From CAIVPM01 sp964477265 (GTDB lineage: Bacteria > Bacteroidota > Bacteroidia > Chitinophagales > Chitinophagaceae), in NCBI GenBank assembly GCA_964477265.1, contig CAYZDJ010000006.1:1-64000 (forward strand): DNA of 64,000 nucleotides, given 5' to 3'. A model generated the notes under the pieces. That model worked only from the letters and a program-made list of their open reading frames with translations. It was not told where the DNA came from and did no database searches. This document shows, in pieces, positions 41,304 through 49,921 of the stretch (within the stretch, counting starts at the first letter, position 1; each line of letters begins with the position of its first letter). A program made the position numbers and the translations under genes.

Positions 41304-41714
41304 TTACTGAGCCTTTTTTATTACTTCATCAAAAACTTCTTGTTTAATTACACCTAAATCTTTCTCATCAATTTCTTGCAAATGTGTAATCCAAAAATTT
41401 GGCTGAATGTTTTTAGCATAAAACGCAAATACTTTTATATAATCATCTTCTGTAGAAACAAGAAAGCAATTGCAACTTAATGGCAAGCATATAATGAAAG
41501 TATTCTTCTCCACTTTTATTCCATCTTTTTTGCAAAGATTTGTTGCGTATGATTTTAAAAGTGAATCAACTTTTTTCTTATTTGAATTATTAAATGCAAC
41601 TTGAAACTCAATAGGTGTAGGCTTTTCATGAACTGAATACACATCATTTATACATGACTTGCATCCAAAATTTAGAAAACAAAAGAAAAGAATATAATAT
41701 GGTATTTTTTTCAT
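41304..41714 (-). CDS. Putative lipoprotein, unknown function
   Basis: The 136-residue protein has a lipoprotein signal ending FLNFGC (Cys18) followed by another Cys in KSCIND. The body shows no domain I recognise; it contains CLPLSCNCFLVSTEDDYIKVFAFYAKNIQPNFW, quoted here as SCNCFLVSTEDDYIKVF, with clustered cysteines, and a charged helical end. It lies 59 bases downstream of the oxidoreductase alpha subunit, in the position where a beta-subunit gene would be expected. Confidence 0.55.
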   Translation of the reverse strand: MKKIPYYILFFCFLNFGCKSCINDVYSVHEKPTPIEFQVAFNNSNKKKVDSLLKSYATNLCKKDGIKVEKNTFIICLPLSCNCFLVSTEDDYIKVFAFYAKNIQPNFWITHLQEIDEKDLGVIKQEVFDEVIKKAQ

Positions 41715-41773
41715 TTTATTCTTTCTAAACTATTTGCTTCTTATGCTATTCAAATCATTACAAAAAAATAATA

Positions 41774-43621
41774 CTAACATAAACCTCCTAAAAAATCTAC
41801 TAATTCACTTTTAGTAATTGGTATGCCCATAATTTTATTATATGATATAGCATCAACTAAAAATTTGTCGCGTAAAATTTTTACAAGTTGTCCATTATTA
41901 ATTTCTGGCACAACTACTTTATCAAAGTTTTTAATTATTTCTCCTAGGTTTTTAGGAAAAGGTCTAACATACCTCAAATGTGCGTGGCTTATGGCTTTGC
42001 CTTGATTTTGCAATTCTAAGCAAGCACTTTTTATAGAGCCATAAGTGCTGCCCCAACCAAGTACCAAAACTTTTCCTTTGTCTGCACCACTATCAATTTT
42101 TTGTAAAGGAATATAGTCTGCAATTTTATCAACTTTAGCTTGGCGTGTATTTACCATGTGTTGATGATTGTCTGCATCATAACTAATATTTCCAGTTATA
42201 TCTTGCTTTTCCAATCCACCAATTCTATGCTCTAAGCCAGCAGTACCAGGCACAGCCCAAGGTCGTGCTAATTTTTCATCTCTTTTATATGGCAAAAACT
42301 TTTCTTCATCGTCATTTAATCCTTGCTTAAATTTTATTTCAACTTGTTGCAAGTCTGCACTACTAGGATATTTCCAAGGCTCTGCACCATTTGCAATATA
42401 GCCATCGCTTAAAAGAATAACAGGCGTCATGTGTTGCACAGAAATCCTGCAAGCTTCATAAGCAGCATCAAAGCAATCGCTTGGTGTAGATGCAGAAACT
42501 ATAGGCATTGGGCATTCACCATTTCTTCCATAATATGCCTGCAACAAATCGCTTTGCTCTGTTTTAGTTGGTAAGCCAGTACTTGGGCCACCACGTTGAA
42601 TATTAATGACTACCAAAGGAATTTCAAGCATTACTGCAAGCCCCATTGCTTCTGCTTTTAAAGCCATGCCTGGGCCACTTGTAGTGGTAACACCAAGATT
42701 GCCACCATAGCTTGCACCAATAGCAGAAGTAATAGCAGCAATTTCATCTTCGGCTTGAAAAGTTTTTATACCAAAAGATTTGTATTTACTTAATTCATGT
42801 AAAATATCGCTTGCAGGAGTAATAGGATATGAGCCTAAAAACATTGGCAAATTATTTTTATCGCTAAAAGCAATTAAACCATAAGTTAATGCCTGATTAC
42901 CCATTATGCTTCTATATTTTCCTGCTGGCAATTTTGCTTTTTCAACAGTATATCTTGTAGTAAAAGCCTCAGTGGTATCGCCATAATTATAACCTGCTTG
43001 CAATACTTTTATATTGCTTTGCAATATGGTTTCTTTCTTGCCAAATTTTTCTTGTAAAAAGTCAATGGTGTTTTGTAAATCTCTGTTATACATCCAATAA
43101 ATTAAACCTAAAACAAACATATTTTTGGCTCTGTCTCTTTCCTTTGTCCCCAGGTCTGTAAAGTCTTTCAGCGATTCACGAGTTAATTTTGTAACATCAA
43201 CTTTTGTAAGTTCGTATCCTGCCAAACTACCATCTTCAATTGGATTTACACCATCTGCATAATTTGCAAGGCGTAAGTTTTTGCTATCAAAACCATCAGT
43301 ATTTGCAATAATTTTCCCACCTTTTTTCAAGCCTTTTAAATTGGCTTTTAATGCAGCAGCGTTCATAGCTACCAGCACATCACAATTATCGCCAGGCGTA
43401 AATATTTTATCTGAAGAAAAATGAATTTGAAAACCACTAACGCCAGCCATAGTGCCTATTGGAGCTCTTATTTCAGCAGGAAAATCTGGAAAAGTTGCAA
43501 GGTCAATGCCCAATAAAGCTGTGTTATTGGTAAATTGCTGACCAGTCAATTGCATTCCATCTCCACTATCGCCAGCAAATTTTATTACTACGTTTTGTAA
43601 AACTTGTTCTTGGGTATTCAT
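41774..43621 (-). CDS. 2-oxoacid:acceptor oxidoreductase, gamma-alpha fused subunit
   Basis: The 615-residue chain has the gamma-type domain first (about 12-190: VIKFAGDSGDGMQLTGQQFTNNTALLG, quoted in part as FAGDSGDGMQLTGQ). The alpha pyrimidine-binding domain follows (about 230-450: YPITPASDILHEL, EDEIAAITSAIGASYGG, TTSGPGMALKAEAMG), then the C-terminal transketolase-like domain (LGWGSTYGSIKSA). This is the KorA/VorA type that oxidises 2-oxoglutarate or a branched 2-oxoacid to the acyl-CoA with ferredoxin. The start is the ATG at 43621. The TPP-carrying beta subunit, normally next door, is missing here. Confidence 0.88.
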   Translation of the reverse strand: MNTQEQVLQNVVIKFAGDSGDGMQLTGQQFTNNTALLGIDLATFPDFPAEIRAPIGTMAGVSGFQIHFSSDKIFTPGDNCDVLVAMNAAALKANLKGLKKGGKIIANTDGFDSKNLRLANYADGVNPIEDGSLAGYELTKVDVTKLTRESLKDFTDLGTKERDRAKNMFVLGLIYWMYNRDLQNTIDFLQEKFGKKETILQSNIKVLQAGYNYGDTTEAFTTRYTVEKAKLPAGKYRSIMGNQALTYGLIAFSDKNNLPMFLGSYPITPASDILHELSKYKSFGIKTFQAEDEIAAITSAIGASYGGNLGVTTTSGPGMALKAEAMGLAVMLEIPLVVINIQRGGPSTGLPTKTEQSDLLQAYYGRNGECPMPIVSASTPSDCFDAAYEACRISVQHMTPVILLSDGYIANGAEPWKYPSSADLQQVEIKFKQGLNDDEEKFLPYKRDEKLARPWAVPGTAGLEHRIGGLEKQDITGNISYDADNHQHMVNTRQAKVDKIADYIPLQKIDSGADKGKVLVLGWGSTYGSIKSACLELQNQGKAISHAHLRYVRPFPKNLGEIIKNFDKVVVPEINNGQLVKILRDKFLVDAISYNKIMGIPITKSELVDFLGGLC

Positions 43622-43773
43622 AAACAAAGATTTTTTCTGATAGCAGCAAATGTAGTTGTTGTTTTGAATAGCGAATAAGGCATCAATAATTATTTTAGAT
43701 TTTGCAATCGCAAATATGTCTTTGAAAATAGAATTTATTACCTGCCTTTCCCCAAAAAAGTCAATGAGTCTCT

Positions 43774-43781
43774 TAGTTTTG
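43774..43781 (+). promoter_or_regulatory. -7 element of the 3-hydroxybutyryl-CoA dehydrogenase promoter
   Basis: TAGTTTTG is an exact TAnnTTTG match, 17 bases before the start codon at 43799. The upstream -33 region is poor (TTTC at 43747-43750, spacing 23). Confidence 0.4.
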
Positions 43782-43798
43782 TGCTATAAAAAATATTT

Positions 43799-44638
43799 AT
43801 GACAACAATTTGCGTTTGTGGTGCAGGAACAATGGGTAGTGGCATTGCACAAGTAGCTGCTCAAAGTGGCTACAAAACCATTCAGTTTGATATGAGTGAA
43901 GCAATGCTTGAAAAAAGCAAAAACAGTATTGAAAAGACTTTGCAGATGTTGGTAGATAAAAACAAAATCTCTACAGAACAACAAACTACTACTTTAAATA
44001 ATTTAATTTTTACAAGTAATATAAATGATTGCATTGCTGATATTATAATTGAAGCTATTGTAGAAAAGAAAGATGTAAAGGTGAATTTATTTAATCAACT
44101 TGCTGCAATAAATACTATTGAAACTATTTTGGCAACTAATACTTCTTCGATTTCTATTAATGAAATTGCAACAGAGATTGAGCATTCAGAAAGAGTTATT
44201 GGTATGCACTTTTTTAATCCTGCTACATTAATGAAGTTGGTGGAGGTAATTAAAACAGAACACACTTCAAATGCAGTGGTGGAAAGCATTTTGCAAGTTT
44301 GCAAGCAAATGAATAAAGTAGCTGTGGTTTGTAAAGATTCTCCAGGCTTTATTGTAAATCGTGTGGCAAGGCATTATTATTTAGAAGCAATGAAACTTAT
44401 AGAACTTAACATTGGAACTATTGAAACTGTTGATGCTGCAATGGAGAATGCAGGCTTTAGAATGGGACCTTTTAAGCTAATGGATTTAATAGGAATGGAC
44501 ATCAATTTTGGCGTAAGCAATATTGTTTATGAAGCAATGGGTAAACCTGAAAGGTTAAAACCAAGTATTGTGCAACAACAAAAGGTTGAGGCAGGTGAGC
44601 TTGGGAAGAAGACAGGCAAAGGGTTTTATGAGTATTAG
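43799..44638 (+). CDS. hbd: 3-hydroxybutyryl-CoA dehydrogenase
   Basis: The 279-residue enzyme interconverts 3-hydroxybutyryl-CoA and acetoacetyl-CoA with NAD(P). It has the Rossmann motif GAGTMGSGIAQVAAQSGY (residues 8-25), ATNTSSISINEIA, MHFFNPATLMKLVEVI containing the catalytic His (IGMHFFNP), and the C-terminal dimerisation domain with GPFKLMDLIGMD and a closing GKKTGKGFYEY. No other fatty-acid oxidation or butyrate gene is adjacent; the toxin-antitoxin pair follows. Confidence 0.92.
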   Translation: MTTICVCGAGTMGSGIAQVAAQSGYKTIQFDMSEAMLEKSKNSIEKTLQMLVDKNKISTEQQTTTLNNLIFTSNINDCIADIIIEAIVEKKDVKVNLFNQLAAINTIETILATNTSSISINEIATEIEHSERVIGMHFFNPATLMKLVEVIKTEHTSNAVVESILQVCKQMNKVAVVCKDSPGFIVNRVARHYYLEAMKLIELNIGTIETVDAAMENAGFRMGPFKLMDLIGMDINFGVSNIVYEAMGKPERLKPSIVQQQKVEAGELGKKTGKGFYEY

Positions 44639-44671
44639 TTTTATTTATTAAATTTGTTTAAAATTAGTTTT

Positions 44672-44902
44672 ATGCAACCAATTTCGATTAAAGAAAAACT
44701 TCACCAATTTATTGATACAATAGATGATAAAAGAGCTAATGCAATTTATATGTTGCTTGAAGACGAATTTGATGTTGAAACAAAACGAAAGAACTTAATT
44801 ATGGAAGATAGAGCTGAGTATCTAAAAGGAAATAATAAAACATTTTCTTTTGATGAAGTAAAACAAATGGCTCTAAATAAAGAATTGCGTAGTGGTTTAT
44901 AA
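44672..44902 (+). CDS. Type II antitoxin of a RelE/ParE module
   Basis: The 76-residue protein, started at the ATG at 44672 (the frame could open at a TTG six codons earlier), is short, acidic and helical. Its tail segment YLKGNNKTFSFDEVKQMALNKELR (quoted in part: KTFSFDEVKQMAL) is the form taken by many small addiction-module antitoxins of Bacteroidota paired with RelE-like toxins; the middle resembles a helical dimer arm. It overlaps the toxin gene by 11 bases. The N-terminal DNA-binding type is not clear. Confidence 0.75.
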   Translation: MQPISIKEKLHQFIDTIDDKRANAIYMLLEDEFDVETKRKNLIMEDRAEYLKGNNKTFSFDEVKQMALNKELRSGL

Positions 44903-45185
44903 AATTGAAATACGTCCTTTTGCTGCACTTGAAATTATTGAAGCTTATGATTGGTACGAACTTCAACAGGAAAATTTAGGTCTAAAGTTTTTATCAGATG
45001 TAGAATTATTTTATTCAACACTTTTAATTAATCCCCACATTTATTCTTATTACGAAAAACCAGTAAGGCAAGGGCTTTTAAAGAAATTTCCTTATCAGGT
45101 AGTATATGAAATTTTGGGTGAAAAAATAATAATTTACTCTGTCTTTATGGCAAAACAAAACCCAGCTAAAAAACGAACATTTTAA
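44892..45185 (+). CDS. RelE/ParE family toxin
   Basis: The 97-residue basic protein starts with GTG at 44892, inside the antitoxin gene. It shows the RelE/ParE fold pattern: YKIEIRPFAALEIIEAYDWYE, FLSDVELFYSTLLINPHIYSYYEKPVRQGLLKKFPYQVVYEI (quoted in part: RQGLLKKFPYQVVYEI) and a final IYSVFMAKQNPAKKRTF. The Arg and Phe-Pro-Tyr positions are those seen in active members. It would act on ribosome-bound mRNA (RelE) or gyrase (ParE); the family call does not separate the two. Its neutralising partner is directly upstream. Confidence 0.85.
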   Translation: MVYKIEIRPFAALEIIEAYDWYELQQENLGLKFLSDVELFYSTLLINPHIYSYYEKPVRQGLLKKFPYQVVYEILGEKIIIYSVFMAKQNPAKKRTF

Positions 45186-45216
45186 ATCTCAATAATTTTA
45201 AATCTTAAATTTTCAC

Positions 45217-46398
45217 TTGAACCCACGTCAACTTTTTTTACAACATATTGCACAAACATCAGATGCACCTATTGCTTTAGAAATTGTTAAAGCCGATGGG
45301 ATTTATATGTACGATGCTAATGGCAAAAAATATATTGATGGTATATCTGGTTTTAGTGTTGCCAATATTGGACATAGCCATCCAAAAGTTGTTGAAACTG
45401 TGCAAACACAAGCTGCACAATACATGCACCTAATTGTGTATGGTGAGTTTATTGAACAACCACAAGTAGCTTATGCAAAACTTTTAACAGATAATTTGCC
45501 ACAAAATTTAAACTGTGTTTACTTTACCAATAGTGGTGCAGAGGCTGTTGAAGGTGCTATGAAACTGGCAAAGCGAGTTACCAATAAAAGCAAGATTTTT
45601 TGCTTTAATAAATCTTATCATGGCAGCACTCAAGGTGCTTTAAGCCTTATGGGAGATGAATATTGGCGAAATGCTTTCAGGCCTTTATTGCCAAATATTT
45701 TTCATTTTGATTATAATGAACAAGGGGTTATTGATGCAATAAATGATGATGTAGCTTGTATAATTGTGGAGCCTGTGCAAGCAGAAGCAGGAGTAGTAAA
45801 ACCTGAAAGCCAATGGCTACAAGCCTTACAACAAAAATGCAAACATCATAATGCTTTGCTAATATTTGATGAAATACAAACTGGCTTTGGACGCACAGGA
45901 AGTTTATTTGTTTTTGAACAATATAATGTAGTGCCAGATATTTTGCTTTTAGGCAAAGCCCTTGGTGGAGGAATGCCACTTGGTGCATTTATAGCTAGTA
46001 AAGAATTAATGAACGAATTAAGCTACAACCCAGTGCTGGGGCATATTACAACATTTGGTGGTCATCCTGTAAGTTGTGCTGCTGGCAAGGCTGCTTTAGA
46101 AGTTTTATTGGAAAACAATTTTATTGATGAAGTAAAAACCAAGGAAAATATTTTACAACAAAACCTAGTTCATCATAAAATAAAAAAAGTAAATATTGCT
46201 GGGCTATGGGCTGCTATTGAGTTTGATAGCTTTGAAACCTGCAAGGCAGTTGCACATAATTGTATAAAAAATGGTTTAATTACAGACTGGTTTTTATTTG
46301 CCCAAAACTGTATTCGCATTGCACCACCATTAATTGCAACTGAAGAAGAAATGAAAACAATTTGTGATATTGTTATAAAAAGTATTAATGAAATGTAA
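45217..46398 (+). CDS. Class III (acetylornithine-type) aminotransferase
   Basis: The 393-residue PLP enzyme has the class III fold: NSGAEAVEGAMKLAKR phosphate cup, FDEIQTGFGRTG (D218, E219) and the Schiff-base Lys247 in LLLGKALGGGMPLGAF. The start is TTG at 45217; it gives the family-typical N-terminus RQLFLQHIAQTSDAP and no ATG occurs before residue 31. Bacteroidota members of this group are annotated only as aspartate aminotransferase family; the amino donor/acceptor pair is not evident. It is 31 bases after the toxin gene and ends in a strong terminator. Confidence 0.85.
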   Translation: MNPRQLFLQHIAQTSDAPIALEIVKADGIYMYDANGKKYIDGISGFSVANIGHSHPKVVETVQTQAAQYMHLIVYGEFIEQPQVAYAKLLTDNLPQNLNCVYFTNSGAEAVEGAMKLAKRVTNKSKIFCFNKSYHGSTQGALSLMGDEYWRNAFRPLLPNIFHFDYNEQGVIDAINDDVACIIVEPVQAEAGVVKPESQWLQALQQKCKHHNALLIFDEIQTGFGRTGSLFVFEQYNVVPDILLLGKALGGGMPLGAFIASKELMNELSYNPVLGHITTFGGHPVSCAAGKAALEVLLENNFIDEVKTKENILQQNLVHHKIKKVNIAGLWAAIEFDSFETCKAVAHNCIKNGLITDWFLFAQNCIRIAPPLIATEEEMKTICDIVIKSINEM

Positions 46399-46414
46399 TT
46401 AAAAGCAATAACAT

Positions 46415-46447
46415 AAAAGCCCTGAAACATTATGTTTCAGGGCTTTT
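46415..46447. terminator. Bidirectional terminator between convergent genes
   Basis: AAAAGCCCTGAAAC-ATTAT-GTTTCAGGGCTTTT is a perfect 14-bp stem located 16 bases from each of the converging stop codons (46398 and 46464). Confidence 0.9.
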
Positions 46448-46463
46448 TAAATATCGAACAATT

Positions 46464-48530
46464 TTAGTACGCTAATAATTTTTCAACTCTTGCTTTTACT
46501 TTATCTACAGTTGGTAGCATTGCTTTTTCAAGTGCATAGCTAATTGGCACAGCAGGTAAATCAAGAGAACCTATTACTTCTACTTTTGCATCTAAGAAAT
46601 GGTAGCAAGCATTTGAAATTCTTAGTGATAAACTTTCGGCAAATGAATTGCTTTGTTGTTCTTCAGTAAGTACAATTACTTTTCCATGCTTTTTAACCTG
46701 TGCAAAAACTGTTTCTTCATCAAGAGGGAATAATGAACGCAAATCAACTACTTCAACATTTCCATCAAACGCTTTAGCTGCATTGCGTGCCATGTGCACA
46801 CCCATTCCATAAGTAACAATACACACAGTATTTCCTTCTTTTACTTTATCATCATCTGCTTGCAAAGCAACTGCTGCCTTACCCAATGGCAACATATAAT
46901 CCTTGCCTGGTTCAATTGTTTTTGCAGCGTCTGTTCCTTCATTCTTGCTCCAATACAATCCTTTGTGTTCAAGCATTACAACAGGATTTGGATCATAGAA
47001 AGCAGCTTTCATTAAACCTTTCATATCTGCTGCATTAGAAGGATAAGCAATCTTAATTCCTTTAATACTTAACAAGGTACTTTCTATACTTCCACTATGG
47101 TATGGACCACCACCATCGTAAGGACCAACAGGCACACGCAACACCATTTGTACAGGAAACTTACCATTAGTTAAATAGTTAGAACGTGATATTTCATTTA
47201 CCAATTGGTTAATGGCTGGATAAATATAATCTCCAAACTGCACTTCAACTATTGGGCGAATGCCTACTGCACTTAAACCTGCAGTTGAACCCACGATATA
47301 TGCTTCCTGAATAGCTGTGTTAAACACACGGTTGTCACCAAATTTTTCTGCTAATGTTGCTGCTTCTCTAAACACACCACCTAAACGTTTACCAACATCC
47401 TGCCCATAAAATATACATTCAGGATGCTCTCTCATAATTTCTTCAATAGCGTGCAATGCAGCATCTACCATCATTACCCTTTCGCCACCAAATGGCTCTC
47501 TTATCCCTACTTCATGTGTTACAGGTGTTGGTGCATACACATGATCTTCTACACCACTTGCATCTGGTGCTTCAGCACTATTTGCTTTTTCAAAAGATTC
47601 AGCAACATCGCGTAATACCTGAGATTCTGCTTCATTTATTTCAAACTCACTTACACCGCTGCTTGTAAGTAATAATCTTAATTTAGGAATAGGATCGTAT
47701 AAACCATGACGCAATAAATCTTCCCTTGTTCTGTAAAATTCTTTTCTTACCCCACTTGTATGATGCCCTAATAATGGCACTTTAGCATGAACCAATACTG
47801 GCCTGCGTTCTGCACGTGCATATTCAATTGCCATTTGCATGGTTTCATAGCTTCTTACAAAATCACTACCATCAACCTGAAAACGTTTCATGCCCTTAAA
47901 GCCCTCGGCATATTCAAATGCATTCATAGCTCTAAACTCATCTGCACTAGCACTAATGCTCCATTGGTTATCTTGTACTAAATAAATAATTGGCAAATGT
48001 TTTAATACAGCAAATTGCCATGCTTCACTTACCTCGCCTTCTGTTACAGCACCATCACCCATGCTACATACTACAATAGAGTTATCTCCATCGTGCCCTT
48101 TATTTAAAGTTGTAAGATTATTTTTTTCTATATACTGAATACCTTGTGCAATACCAGTTGTAGGAATAGCCTGCATACCTGTAGCACTACTTTGATGTAT
48201 GATACCAGGATGCCCATTACCTGCATTGCTTGCATGACAATAATAGCTTCTGCCACCACTAAATGGATCATCTTTTTTGCCCATCAATTGCAGCATTAAC
48301 TGGTAAGGCTCAAAGCCCATTGCCATCATCATACTGTCATCACGATAATATGGACTAACCCAATCGTGCTGATGCAGTTGTAAACCAGTTGCTATTTGTA
48401 TGGCTTCGTGTCCACGAGAAGAAGAGTGAACATAACTGCAAATTGTTCTATTTGCATCGTAGGTTTCGCTCATGGCTTTAGAAGCAATCATAAGCTTATA
48501 CGCTTTCAATAAGGTATCCTTGTTTAGCAT
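46464..48530 (-). CDS. Fused E1 alpha-beta 2-oxoacid dehydrogenase (branched-chain type)
   Basis: The 688-residue enzyme joins the two E1 subunits of a 2-oxoisovalerate-type dehydrogenase in one chain. The alpha part (about 1-320) has SSRGHEAIQIATGL and the TPP motif GDGAVTEGEVSEAW ... QDNQWS. The beta part (about 345-688) has the transketolase pyrimidine domain GQDVGKRLGGVFREA, FNTAIQEAYIVGSTAGLS and RVPVGPYDGGGPYHSGSIES, with a C-terminal domain ending PISYALEKAMLP. It would decarboxylate branched-chain 2-oxoacids with E2/E3 encoded elsewhere. The fusion is common in Bacteroidota. It is a single-gene unit here. Confidence 0.9.
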   Translation of the reverse strand: MLNKDTLLKAYKLMIASKAMSETYDANRTICSYVHSSSRGHEAIQIATGLQLHQHDWVSPYYRDDSMMMAMGFEPYQLMLQLMGKKDDPFSGGRSYYCHASNAGNGHPGIIHQSSATGMQAIPTTGIAQGIQYIEKNNLTTLNKGHDGDNSIVVCSMGDGAVTEGEVSEAWQFAVLKHLPIIYLVQDNQWSISASADEFRAMNAFEYAEGFKGMKRFQVDGSDFVRSYETMQMAIEYARAERRPVLVHAKVPLLGHHTSGVRKEFYRTREDLLRHGLYDPIPKLRLLLTSSGVSEFEINEAESQVLRDVAESFEKANSAEAPDASGVEDHVYAPTPVTHEVGIREPFGGERVMMVDAALHAIEEIMREHPECIFYGQDVGKRLGGVFREAATLAEKFGDNRVFNTAIQEAYIVGSTAGLSAVGIRPIVEVQFGDYIYPAINQLVNEISRSNYLTNGKFPVQMVLRVPVGPYDGGGPYHSGSIESTLLSIKGIKIAYPSNAADMKGLMKAAFYDPNPVVMLEHKGLYWSKNEGTDAAKTIEPGKDYMLPLGKAAVALQADDDKVKEGNTVCIVTYGMGVHMARNAAKAFDGNVEVVDLRSLFPLDEETVFAQVKKHGKVIVLTEEQQSNSFAESLSLRISNACYHFLDAKVEVIGSLDLPAVPISYALEKAMLPTVDKVKARVEKLLAY

Positions 48531-48590
48531 AAACGGATTATTAGGTACTTATAGATAACGTAATAATTATTATTTTATTATAAACGGCAA

Positions 48591-49196
48591 TTATTTTATT
48601 TCAACTTCAAAAAGTTTTTCGCCTTCAAGGTAGCCACGCAATACATCTGTAATAGTGCATTCTCCAACACCAGCAGGTGTTCCAGTAAAAATAACATCGC
48701 CAATGTTTAATGAAAAATATTCGGAAATGTGAGAGACAATTTTGTCAAATGAATGTATCATTTGAGAACTAATACCTGTTTGCACAGGTTCGTTATTTAA
48801 AGTAAGAGAGAAATTTATAGGTTGTTTTATTTCTTCAATTTTTTTCCAGCTGCCAACAACAGCACTGCCATCCCAGCCTTTTGCTTTTTCCCAAGGCAGG
48901 CCTTTTGCCTTTAACTCATTTTGAATATCGCGTGCAGTAAAGTCTATACCAACAGTTATTTGATTGTAATAATGCTGAGCGTTTTTTTGAGAAATGTATT
49001 TTCCATTTTTGCATATATGCAAAACAAGCTCAAGTTCGTAATGTAATTCGTTACTAAATTGAGGATAATAGAATGTAGCATTGCCCTGTAGCAAGGCAGT
49101 TTTAGGTTTTATAAAAACCACAGGCTCATCAGGTATTTCGTTACCTAATTCCTTTGCATGTTCACCATAATTCCGCCCAATGCAGAATATTTTCAT
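48591..49196 (-). CDS. Fumarylacetoacetate hydrolase family protein
   Basis: The 201-residue protein is a compact FAH-fold enzyme: KIFCIGRNYGEHAKELG start, metal-binding acidic residues in LHYELELVLHI, VGIDFTARDIQ and the closing FTGTPAGVGE motif. Members hydrolyse or decarboxylate 2-oxoacid diketones in aromatic or other catabolic pathways, some acting as oxaloacetate decarboxylases or acylpyruvases. Nothing in the neighbourhood fixes the substrate. It is encoded 60 bases downstream of the fused E1 gene start region, on the same strand. Confidence 0.85.
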   Translation of the reverse strand: MKIFCIGRNYGEHAKELGNEIPDEPVVFIKPKTALLQGNATFYYPQFSNELHYELELVLHICKNGKYISQKNAQHYYNQITVGIDFTARDIQNELKAKGLPWEKAKGWDGSAVVGSWKKIEEIKQPINFSLTLNNEPVQTGISSQMIHSFDKIVSHISEYFSLNIGDVIFTGTPAGVGECTITDVLRGYLEGEKLFEVEIK

Positions 49197-49301
49197 ATTT
49201 CTTTTTTAGTTAATGGCAAATGATGATGGATAATGTATAGAATATTGGAGCTAAACATTAAACCATAAACCTTTACATTAATAACTAAAAAAACATTGGT
49301 T

Positions 49302-49880
49302 TTATTGTTTAAAAGACAGATTATTTATTTGGTTCATTGTTTTTTCTATACCCATTGCAGCAAAATTTTCAATTACTTCAATACTTTTCGCAATTTTTAG
49401 TTTTACAGTTTCAACCTCGTTGGGCAGCCATTTGCTTAACACAAAATCGGCTTGCATACCTTTTGGAAACTGATTGCCTATTCCAAATCTTAAACGAGGA
49501 TAATTATTTGTGCCAAGCATTAATTCAATATCCCTAAGTCCGTTGTGCCCTGCATGGCTGCCATTTGGGCGAAGCCTTAATTTATCTATTGGTAAAGCCA
49601 AATCATCGAGTATAGTTAATGAGTTTTCTACTTCAATTTTTTCTTTGTCAAGCCAGTATTTAAAAGCCTTTCCACTTAAGTTCATATAAGTTGTTGGCAA
49701 CACGCAAATAAAGGTTTTGCCTTTCCATTTTACCTCACTTACATAGGCCAACCTATCTTGCTTAAACAATCCATTATTTTTTAAAACAAAGGCGTTTACC
49801 ACATCAAACCCAATATTGTGGCGGGTGTTTGCATATTCATTTCCTATATTTCCCAGTCCTACAATTAAAAACTTGTTCAT
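49302..49880 (-). CDS. pth: Peptidyl-tRNA hydrolase
   Basis: Pth cleaves the ester bond of peptidyl-tRNAs released from stalled ribosomes. The 192-residue protein has the N-terminal FLIVGLGNIGNEYANTRHNIGFD with catalytic His21, PTTYMNLSGKAF, DDLALPIDKLRLRPNGSHAGHNGLRDI (quoted in part: GSHAGHNGLRDI) and a late FGIG motif. The correct start is the ATG at 49880; an upstream ATG at 49919 adds 13 residues not found in the family. It lies just downstream of the T9SS gene at 49922. Confidence 0.95.
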   Translation of the reverse strand: MNKFLIVGLGNIGNEYANTRHNIGFDVVNAFVLKNNGLFKQDRLAYVSEVKWKGKTFICVLPTTYMNLSGKAFKYWLDKEKIEVENSLTILDDLALPIDKLRLRPNGSHAGHNGLRDIELMLGTNNYPRLRFGIGNQFPKGMQADFVLSKWLPNEVETVKLKIAKSIEVIENFAAMGIEKTMNQINNLSFKQ

Positions 49881-49921
49881 GCTGTAAAAATAGGAAGTGA
49901 GACAAAACCTTAATGACAATA

